A stretch of DNA of 64,000 nt from Trabulsiella odontotermitis (GTDB lineage Bacteria; Pseudomonadota; Gammaproteobacteria; Enterobacterales; Enterobacteriaceae): positions 1,302,001 to 1,366,000 of the forward strand of contig NZ_CP125781.1 in NCBI RefSeq assembly GCF_030053895.1. The letters run 5' to 3'. A program made the position numbers and the translations under genes. Position 1 is the stretch's first letter, and each line of letters begins with the position of its first letter. Of this stretch, positions 57,997-64,000 are shown piece after piece. The notes below the pieces were generated by a model, which was not told the origin of the DNA, made no database searches, and was given only the letters and a program-made list of their open reading frames with translations.

Positions 57997-59130
57997 ATGG
58001 TCTTGCACTCCACGCGCTGGCTGGCGCTCAGCTATTTCACCTATTTTTTCAGTTACGGTATTTTTCTGCCTTTCTGGAGTGTCTGGCTCAAGGGAACGGG
58101 CCTGACGCCGGAAACCATCGGCATTTTGCTGGGGGCAGGGCTGATTGCCCGTTTTCTCGGCAGCCTGCTGATTGCGCCCCGCGTCAGCGATCCTTCACGG
58201 CTTATTACCGCGCTGCGCGTGCTGGCACTGCTCGCTCTGTTGTTTGTACTGGCGTTCTGGGCCGGGCAAAATGTGGCATGGCTGATGGTGGTGATGATTG
58301 GTTTTAACCTTTTTTTCTCGCCGCTGGTGCCGCTCACTGATGCGCTGGCGAATACCTGGCAAAAACAGATCACCATGGATTATGGCCGGGTGCGGCTGTG
58401 GGGATCGGTCGCCTTTGTCATCGGTTCGGCGCTGACTGGTAAACTGGTGAGTCTGTTTGATTACCGGGCGATTCTGGTGCTGATTAGCCTCGGTATCGCC
58501 TCGATGCTGCTCGGCATGCTGCTGCGCCCGTCAGTGCTGCCACAGGGCGAAGCCCGCCATCAGGAGGCCGCGGGCTGGCCGGCCTGGCGTACGCTGGTGG
58601 TGCAGAGCTGGCGGTTCCTCGCCTGCGTCTGTCTGTTACAGGGCGCGCACGCGGCTTATTACGGATTCAGCGCCATTTACTGGCAGGGGGCGGGCTATTC
58701 TGCGTCGGCGGTGGGGTATCTCTGGTCACTGGGTGTTGTCGCTGAGGTGATCATCTTTGCGTTGAGCAAAAAAGTGTTCCGCCGTTTCAGCGCGCGGGAT
58801 CTGCTGCTGCTTTCAGCGGTGTGCGGCATCGTGCGCTGGAGCCTGATGGGCTGGACGACGGCGCTGCCGTGGTTGATCGTCGCGCAAATCCTCCACTGCG
58901 GCACTTTCACCGTCTGCCATCTGGCGGCCATGCGCTATATTGCTGCGCGGCAGGGCAGCGAAGTCATCCGTCTGCAGGCAGTGTACTCTGCGGTTGCCAT
59001 GGGCGGCAGCATCGCGGTCATGACCGTTTTCGCCGGGTTCCTTTATCAGCATCTGCACCAGGGCGTATTCTGGGTGATGGCGCTGGTCGCCGTACCGGCG
59101 CTGGTTGTACGCCCGAAGGCGGTGAATTAA
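57997..59130 (+). CDS. hcaT: Probable 3-phenylpropionate transporter HcaT
   Basis: A 377-residue MFS protein of the NHS/PPP branch with 12 membrane segments; motifs YFFSYGIFLPFWSVWL at TM1 and HCGTFTVCHLAAMRYIAARQG in the C-terminal half match E. coli HcaT. In E. coli it is linked to the hca genes for phenylpropionate dioxygenation; those genes are absent next to it here, so its role may differ. Start preceded by GGGAGG. It overlaps csiE tail to tail by 4 bases. Confidence 0.92.
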   Translation: MVLHSTRWLALSYFTYFFSYGIFLPFWSVWLKGTGLTPETIGILLGAGLIARFLGSLLIAPRVSDPSRLITALRVLALLALLFVLAFWAGQNVAWLMVVMIGFNLFFSPLVPLTDALANTWQKQITMDYGRVRLWGSVAFVIGSALTGKLVSLFDYRAILVLISLGIASMLLGMLLRPSVLPQGEARHQEAAGWPAWRTLVVQSWRFLACVCLLQGAHAAYYGFSAIYWQGAGYSASAVGYLWSLGVVAEVIIFALSKKVFRRFSARDLLLLSAVCGIVRWSLMGWTTALPWLIVAQILHCGTFTVCHLAAMRYIAARQGSEVIRLQAVYSAVAMGGSIAVMTVFAGFLYQHLHQGVFWVMALVAVPALVVRPKAVN

Positions 59131-60404
59131 GTCTCCAGCATTTTGCAGATTTGCTGCCGCTGATGCTCGCTGAGCAGATCACGGGCATGGATCAGCGGCG
59201 GCGAAAACAGCGGCAGTGTCACGGCGTACGGCGTGACTACCAGCGCCACGCCCTTGGGCGCGCCCTCTTTCTGGAAATCTCTGACGGACTGGTTTTTGAT
59301 GTTGATCGGCAGCAGGGTCAGCTCGCGCAACTGCCGTTCTAATTCATTTTCCAGATTCGGATTGTCATCGGTGAGCAGCAGCACCTGCTTTTCGTGCAGC
59401 TCGCTCTCCTGCATCAACCAGGCACCAAAAATCACCGCCACCAGCCCCGATTCCTCTTCGGTAAAGCGAATGCCGAAATCCTCTTCAAACTCATGCAGCG
59501 CAATCCGCGTAGTACGCATCAGACGCGGGTAAAGATAGTTAATCTCTTCCGGCAGGCTGTTATCAATGCCTATGCTAAAAATCGAGCGGTTCAGCGCCTG
59601 CGAGAGATGGATATAGAGCTGATCACGCAGCCCCTGTTCATCGCTGAATTCGCGACCGGTCATTCCCTGAAAGCGTTCGATCAACCGCGAGATCGCCAGT
59701 TGCAGGCGGCGGTCATGCAGATGCCCGTCGTGTACCGGATCAGGCGTGCGGAGCATCATAAACAGCAGCGTCAGGAAGCGGTGCTCATCTTCATGGGGAA
59801 GCTGGTGAATGCGGCGTTGCCAGTGGCGAACAATCTCTTCCGCCACCTGATGCTCAATGCGTGCCTCGGTCCAGTTCTGCTGCGCGGCGTTGAAGGAGGG
59901 CGTCAGCCCGTGGTGATGCTGCAGCAGACAGTATTGCAGATAAAGCCGCAGGAAATGCAGGTCCCGGCATTCAAACTGCCGGTGCAGACCGCGTGCGCAA
60001 CGGTTGATCAGCGCCTGCAAATTGGTGTCGTCGTATAACGTCCGGGCGATGCCCGCCAGCTTCAACTGCGATTTCAGTGCAGGCGTGTAGTGATGGCTGA
60101 TAAACGCCGGGCATAAACGCAGCGCACGGCGCAGCCAGTGCAGCAGACACAGGCGCTGATCGAGTGGGGTGCCTTCAATCCGGTAGCAGCCGTCATGATG
60201 TGTGACGATGGTGAGCCGATGGTAGCGCTGTAGCTCATTGTTAATGTCAGCGATATCCAGTCTGGCGGTGTCGCCATCTACATTATTCACATTGCTGATG
60301 TATTGATGGGTAATTTCCTGCCCCGGAAGAGATAACATCAGCAGCGTCTGGCAGCGGCGCTGCGGACTGGAAAGCGCAGATGGTGCATCAATCTCACTCA
60401 TCAT
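59127..60404 (-). CDS. csiE: Stationary-phase inducible protein CsiE (PRD-domain regulator-like)
   Basis: A 425-residue protein with a helix-turn-helix-like N-terminal part (SSPQRRCQTLLMLSL onward) and two PTS regulation domain-like segments, the second around residues 270-390 with LYIHLSQALNRSIF and EESGLVAVIFGAWLMQ. E. coli CsiE is induced in stationary phase and by cAMP; its targets are unknown. The start is one of two successive ATG codons (60404 or 60401). In E. coli yfhR lies between csiE and suhB; here only 160 bases without a gene remain. Confidence 0.9.
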   Translation of the reverse strand: MMSEIDAPSALSSPQRRCQTLLMLSLPGQEITHQYISNVNNVDGDTARLDIADINNELQRYHRLTIVTHHDGCYRIEGTPLDQRLCLLHWLRRALRLCPAFISHHYTPALKSQLKLAGIARTLYDDTNLQALINRCARGLHRQFECRDLHFLRLYLQYCLLQHHHGLTPSFNAAQQNWTEARIEHQVAEEIVRHWQRRIHQLPHEDEHRFLTLLFMMLRTPDPVHDGHLHDRRLQLAISRLIERFQGMTGREFSDEQGLRDQLYIHLSQALNRSIFSIGIDNSLPEEINYLYPRLMRTTRIALHEFEEDFGIRFTEEESGLVAVIFGAWLMQESELHEKQVLLLTDDNPNLENELERQLRELTLLPINIKNQSVRDFQKEGAPKGVALVVTPYAVTLPLFSPPLIHARDLLSEHQRQQICKMLET

Positions 60405-60531
60405 CTGTCAGATTCCAGTTAGGGTTTTTGATAAGAATAGCTAAAGGATCGACAGACGAAAGCGCAGCCGCCGGGGTTTGCGCAAGGATTGCAGACGCAG
60501 TTCACAGAATTTTGCCGTGCCAGGAGGGGAA

Positions 60532-60557
60532 GCCCGGCGAACAGAACGTCGCCGGGC
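60532..60557 (-). terminator. Hairpin after suhB
   Basis: A perfect 9-bp stem GCCCGGCGA / TCGCCGGGC lies 7 bases beyond the suhB stop. On the minus strand it is followed by TTCCCC rather than a T run, so it is either a weak terminator or a REP-type unit. Confidence 0.5.
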
Positions 60558-60564
60558 AGAGCGA

Positions 60565-61368
60565 TTAGCGCTTCAGCGCCTCGCTTAATTCTTCACGCAT
60601 ATTCGCCAGCATCGCTTTCACCACACGCGGATTGCCTGCGACGATGTTGCCGGTGGTCATGTAGTTGTGGCCGCCGGTGAAATCGCTGACGATGCCGCCC
60701 GCTTCACGCACCAGCAGTTCGCCAGCGGCGAAATCCCACGGACGCAGACCAATTTCAAAGAAACCGTCAACACGACCGGCAGCGACGTAAGCCAGATCCA
60801 GCGCAGCAGAACCGGTGCGACGGAAATCCGCACATTCAGTGAACAGTTTACCGACGATGTTGATATAAGCGGGGGCGTGCTGTTTGGCTTTGAACGGGAA
60901 GCCGGTCGCCAGAATCGTGCCATCCAGATCGCGGGCAGTGCTGCCGCGCAGGCGATAACCGTTCAGCTGTGCGCCCTGACCACGGGTGGCGGTGAACAGC
61001 TCGTTACGCATCGGATCATAAACCACCGCGACTTCAGTACGGCCTTTAATGCGTACGGCGATGGAAACTGAGAAGTGCGGCAGACGTTTGATGAAGTTGG
61101 TGGTGCCATCCAGTGGATCAATAACCCATTGCACATCCTGATCTTCGCCTGCGTGCTCACCGCTTTCTTCGGTGATAATGGTGTGTTGCGGGTAGGATTT
61201 ACGGATTGTCTCGATAATCAGCGCTTCGGCAGATTTATCAACGTTGGTCACGAAATCATTGCTGCCTTTCTGGCTCGCTTCTACAGCGTCCGGGGTTTCG
61301 TAGTTCTTGGCAATTAAATTACCCGCCTTGCGCGCAGCGCGTACGGCGATGTTCAGCATCGGATGCAT
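60565..61368 (-). CDS. suhB: Inositol-1-monophosphatase family protein SuhB, rRNA antitermination factor
   Basis: Has inositol phosphatase activity but acts mainly as a Nus factor in rRNA antitermination and rRNA folding. The 267 residues (E. coli length) keep the metal-binding residues: Glu67 in ITEESGE, DPLDGTTNF (Asp84, Asp87) and WDFAAGELLVREAGG (Asp near 212). GAGAG precedes the start at about 7-base spacing. A boxA sequence in the leader overlaps the region just upstream, as described for autoregulation in E. coli. Divergent from trmJ. Confidence 0.97.
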   Translation of the reverse strand: MHPMLNIAVRAARKAGNLIAKNYETPDAVEASQKGSNDFVTNVDKSAEALIIETIRKSYPQHTIITEESGEHAGEDQDVQWVIDPLDGTTNFIKRLPHFSVSIAVRIKGRTEVAVVYDPMRNELFTATRGQGAQLNGYRLRGSTARDLDGTILATGFPFKAKQHAPAYINIVGKLFTECADFRRTGSAALDLAYVAAGRVDGFFEIGLRPWDFAAGELLVREAGGIVSDFTGGHNYMTTGNIVAGNPRVVKAMLANMREELSEALKR

Positions 61369-61385
61369 CGGTTACTCTCACTGGA

Positions 61386-61396
61386 TGTTAAAGAAC
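61386..61396 (-). promoter_or_regulatory. boxA element in the suhB leader
   Basis: On the minus strand GTTCTTTAACA fits the boxA consensus (TGCTCTTTAACA) and ends 17 bases before the suhB start codon. In E. coli Nus factors with SuhB bind such a site and lower suhB expression. Confidence 0.8.
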
Positions 61397-61486
61397 GGAA
61401 AAACGGCGCATATCATAGCAGCCAATTCGGAATCTGTCTCCGCTTTATGATAATATGGGCAAATAATCTTTTATCGAAGAAAACCA

Positions 61487-62221
61487 ATGCTGCAAAATAT
61501 TCGAATCGTGCTGGTTGAAACCTCTCACACCGGCAATATGGGTTCCGTCGCCCGTGCGATGAAGACGATGGGCCTCACCAATCTCTGGCTGGTCAACCCC
61601 CTTGTAAAACCCGATTCCCAGGCCATCGCCCTGGCGGCAGGCGCCAGTGATGTGATTGGCAACGCACAAATCGTCGATACGCTTGACGAGGCGCTCGCAG
61701 GTTGTAGTCTGGTCGTCGGAACCAGCGCGCGTTCACGGACGCTGCCGTGGCCGATGCTCGACCCGCGAGAATGTGGGCTGAAAAGCATCAGCGAAGCGGC
61801 GCATGCGCCGGTGGCGCTGGTGTTTGGTCGCGAACGCGTTGGCCTGACCAACGATGAGTTGCAGAAGTGCCATTATCACGTCGCTATCGCCGCGAACCCG
61901 GAATACAGCTCGCTGAATCTGGCGATGGCGGTACAGGTGATTGCCTATGAAGTCCGGATGGCCTGGCTGGCGACGCAAGAGAGCGGTGAGTCTGCGCAGT
62001 CGCACGACGAGACGCCGTATCCCCTCGTGGATGATCTCGAACGCTTTTATGGGCATCTGGAAAAAACCTTGCTGGCGACCGGGTTTATCCGTGAAAGCCA
62101 TCCAGGGCAGGTCATGAACAAACTGCGCCGCTTGTTTACGCGCGCACGTCCTGAAAGCCAGGAACTGAACATCCTGCGCGGCATTCTGGCGTCGATTGAA
62201 CAGCAGAATAAAAAAGAGTGA
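61487..62221 (+). CDS. trmJ: tRNA (cytidine/uridine-2'-O-)-methyltransferase TrmJ
   Basis: Methylates the ribose of position 32 in several tRNAs with S-adenosylmethionine. The 244-residue SPOUT enzyme has motif 1 ETSHTGNMGSVARAMKTMG at residue 8, motif 2 LVFGRERVGLTNDEL near residue 112 and motif 3 SSLNLAMAVQVIAYE near residue 138, then a C-terminal helical extension. Often co-transcribed with iscR in enterics, but here 192 bases with REP and IscR sites separate them. Confidence 0.95.
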   Translation: MLQNIRIVLVETSHTGNMGSVARAMKTMGLTNLWLVNPLVKPDSQAIALAAGASDVIGNAQIVDTLDEALAGCSLVVGTSARSRTLPWPMLDPRECGLKSISEAAHAPVALVFGRERVGLTNDELQKCHYHVAIAANPEYSSLNLAMAVQVIAYEVRMAWLATQESGESAQSHDETPYPLVDDLERFYGHLEKTLLATGFIRESHPGQVMNKLRRLFTRARPESQELNILRGILASIEQQNKKE

Positions 62222-62226
62222 CGTCT

Positions 62227-62257
62227 GTAGGCCCGTGCAAGCATAGCGCCGCCGGGC
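62227..62257 (+). repeat. REP-like palindrome after trmJ
   Basis: GTAGGCCCGTGCAAGCATAG followed by CGCCGCCGGGC resembles the REP unit after purL (both begin GTAGGCCCG and end CCGGGC). The arms pair imperfectly. Confidence 0.55.
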
Positions 62258-62284
62258 AAAGCGGAATACGGCACGGAACGCTAA

Positions 62285-62309
62285 ATACTTGACTAAATTA
62301 GTCAGGTAA
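62285..62309 (+). promoter_or_regulatory. IscR type 1 site A of the isc operon
   Basis: A 25-base palindrome centred on GACTAAATTAGTC fits the type 1 consensus bound by [2Fe-2S]-IscR. It is immediately followed by site B. Confidence 0.85.
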
Positions 62310-62334
62310 ATAGTTGACCAATTTACTCGGGAAT
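62310..62334 (+). promoter_or_regulatory. IscR type 1 site B of the isc operon
   Basis: A second, less symmetrical copy (ATAGTTGACCAATTTACTCG) abuts site A. It lies just upstream of the likely -10 TATGCAAT (62352-62359), giving feedback repression of iscR by holo-IscR. Confidence 0.85.
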
Positions 62335-62413
62335 GTCAGACTTGGCCCTGCTATGCAATATCCCCATATTAATAAAAACCCCGGGCAGGGGCGAGTTTGA
62401 GGTTAAGTAAGAC

Positions 62414-62905
62414 ATGAGACTGACATCTAAAGGGCGTTATGCCGTGACCGCGATGCTGGACGTTGCGCTCAACTCCGAAGCGGGCCCGGTTCCGTTGGCA
62501 GATATTTCAGAACGACAGGGAATTTCACTTTCCTATCTGGAGCAACTGTTCTCCCGTTTACGTAAAAATGGCCTGGTGTCCAGCGTACGTGGACCCGGCG
62601 GCGGTTATCTGCTCGGTAAAGACGCTGGCAGCATCGCGGTAGGCGAAGTCATCAGCGCGGTTGATGAATCCGTGGACGCCACCCGTTGTCAGGGTAAAGG
62701 CGGCTGCCAGGGCGGCGATAAGTGCCTGACCCACGCGCTGTGGCGCGATCTGAGTGATCGACTGACCGGCTTCCTGAACAATATTACCCTCGGCGAACTG
62801 GTTAACAATCAGGAAATCCTGGATGTCTCCGACCGCCAGCAGACGCAAGAAACCCAACGCAGCAACCGCACGCAGGATTCAATCAACGTTAAACTGCGCG
62901 CGTAA
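62414..62905 (+). CDS. iscR: Iron-sulfur cluster regulator IscR
   Basis: An Rrf2-family regulator that senses [2Fe-2S] supply. The 163 residues have the winged helix-turn-helix at the N terminus (LADISERQGISLSYLEQLF near residue 28) and the cluster ligands Cys92, Cys98, Cys104 and His107. With the cluster it represses its own operon at the tandem type 1 sites upstream; without it, it still binds type 2 sites elsewhere. First gene of the isc operon. Confidence 0.98.
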   Translation: MRLTSKGRYAVTAMLDVALNSEAGPVPLADISERQGISLSYLEQLFSRLRKNGLVSSVRGPGGGYLLGKDAGSIAVGEVISAVDESVDATRCQGKGGCQGGDKCLTHALWRDLSDRLTGFLNNITLGELVNNQEILDVSDRQQTQETQRSNRTQDSINVKLRA

Positions 62906-62934
62906 ATAAAAAGATAAGTATTTCAGAATCAGGC

Positions 62935-62954
62935 CGGGGCGTTAACTCGCCCCG
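62935..62954 (+). other. Hairpin between iscR and iscS
   Basis: A perfect 7-bp stem CGGGGCG / CGCCCCG with loop TTAACT lies in the 118-base gap. There is no T run, so it is not a terminator. In E. coli a structure here protects the iscR message when RyhB triggers decay of the downstream part. Confidence 0.65.
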
Positions 62955-63023
62955 TGTACTCGGTCGTACATCCAGCCGGTTGCCTGGTTCCTTGCATTGA
63001 GTGATGTACGGAGTTTAAGAGCA

Positions 63024-64000
63024 ATGAAATTACCGATTTATCTCGACTACTCCGCAACCACGCCGGTGGACCCGCGTGTTGCCGAGAAAATGATGCAGTT
63101 TTTAACCCTGGACGGGACTTTTGGTAACCCCGCTTCTCGTTCTCACCGTTTTGGCTGGCAGGCTGAAGAGGCGGTAGATATCGCCCGTAATCAGATTGCT
63201 GAGCTGGTCGGCGCGGATCCGCGTGAAATTGTTTTCACCTCCGGCGCGACCGAATCCGATAACCTGGCGATCAAAGGCGCTGCCAACTTCTATCAGAAAA
63301 AAGGCAAGCACATCATCACCAGTAAAACCGAACACAAAGCCGTGCTGGACACCTGTCGCCAGCTGGAGCGCGAAGGTTTCGAGGTCACTTACCTGGCGCC
63401 GCAGCGCAACGGGATCATCGACCTGAAAGAGCTCGAAGCGGCGATGCGTGACGACACCATTCTCGTCTCCATCATGCACGTGAACAACGAAATCGGCGTA
63501 GTGCAGGATATCGCGACCATCGGCGAAATGTGCCGTGCCCGCGGCATCATCTACCACGTTGATGCAACCCAGAGCGTCGGCAAACTGCCTATCGACCTCA
63601 GCCAACTGAAAGTTGACCTGATGTCCTTCTCGGGTCACAAAATTTATGGCCCGAAAGGTATTGGCGCGCTGTACGTGCGTCGTAAACCGCGTATCCGCAT
63701 CGAAGCGCAAATGCACGGCGGCGGTCACGAGCGCGGCATGCGTTCCGGTACGTTGCCAGTGCATCAAATCGTTGGCATGGGTGAAGCATACCGCATCGCC
63801 AAAGAAGAAATGGAAACCGAGATGGCGCGTCTGCGCGGTCTGCGTAACCGTCTGTGGAACGGCATCAACGATATCGAAGAAGTGTACCTGAACGGCGATC
63901 TTGAGCAGGGCGCGCCTAACATTCTCAACGTCAGCTTTAACTACGTTGAAGGCGAGTCGCTGATCATGGCGCTGAAAGATCTGGCTGTCTCTTCCGGTTC
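63024..64000 (+). CDS. iscS: Cysteine desulfurase IscS, 5' part
   Basis: A PLP enzyme that takes sulfur from L-cysteine for iron-sulfur clusters and tRNA thiolation. The frame is open from ATG 63024 to the window end, 325 full codons of about 404. Visible residues: His104 in KTEHKAVL, the PLP lysine in SFSGHKIYGPKG near residue 206, and GTLPVHQIVG. The window stops inside SSGS, just before the loop with the persulfide cysteine (Cys328 in E. coli), so the catalytic residue is not seen. The start has GGAG about 9 bases upstream. Confidence 0.97.
   Translation, partial: MKLPIYLDYSATTPVDPRVAEKMMQFLTLDGTFGNPASRSHRFGWQAEEAVDIARNQIAELVGADPREIVFTSGATESDNLAIKGAANFYQKKGKHIITSKTEHKAVLDTCRQLEREGFEVTYLAPQRNGIIDLKELEAAMRDDTILVSIMHVNNEIGVVQDIATIGEMCRARGIIYHVDATQSVGKLPIDLSQLKVDLMSFSGHKIYGPKGIGALYVRRKPRIRIEAQMHGGGHERGMRSGTLPVHQIVGMGEAYRIAKEEMETEMARLRGLRNRLWNGINDIEEVYLNGDLEQGAPNILNVSFNYVEGESLIMALKDLAVSSG

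Overview
The window is chromosomal DNA of an enterobacterium in the Escherichia/Salmonella/Citrobacter/Enterobacter group. Nearly every core gene matches its E. coli K-12 counterpart in length, start and order, but the proteins differ enough that this is not E. coli; Citrobacter-like is a guess. These comparisons are from memory, not from a search.

Layout. 1-4221: 3' part of an rRNA operon (16S end, tRNA-Glu, 23S, 5S, terminator) placed before kgtP like E. coli rrnG. 4418-18015: kgtP, yfiM, pssA, tapT-pat, trxC, a SpoU-type methyltransferase gene (yfiF), ung, grcA, srmB, trmN6, nadB. 18328-21124: the envelope-stress operon (rseD leader)-rpoE-rseA-rseB-rseC. 21297-27779: lepA-lepB and rnc-era-recO-pdxJ-acpS. 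27782-36075: yfhL, yfhH, pgpC, tadA, mltF, purL. 36172-40583: the GlmY small RNA with its activator system glrK-qseG-glrR, then glnB. 40632-43369: hmp and glyA, divergent.

43414-57924 is the accessory part, in the glyA-hcaT interval that holds the yph and hca genes in E. coli. It has yphA, yphH (ROK regulator), yphG and yphB, but the transport and catabolic genes differ from E. coli. A leftward operon runs from a periplasmic sugar-binding protein through a double ATPase, two permeases and a FGGY pentulose kinase with a TCSLV motif to a CBS-less SIS isomerase resembling arabinose-5-phosphate isomerases. A rightward operon holds yphG (DUF5107 plus TPR), a sugar/H+ symporter and the mutarotase yphB. 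Together they look like an uncharacterised pentose-type uptake and phosphorylation pathway under YphH, and this is the part most worth experiments.

57997-64000: hcaT, csiE, suhB, trmJ, iscR and the 5' part of iscS, which is cut just before its catalytic cysteine.

Many control sites are readable: tandem FNR sites (grcA), a NadR box (nadB), a sigma-E promoter (rpoE), PurR boxes (purL, glyA), GlrR sites and a sigma-54 promoter (glmY), an NsrR site (hmp), tandem IscR sites (iscR) and a boxA in the suhB leader. I see no insertion sequence, prophage, CRISPR array or plasmid function.
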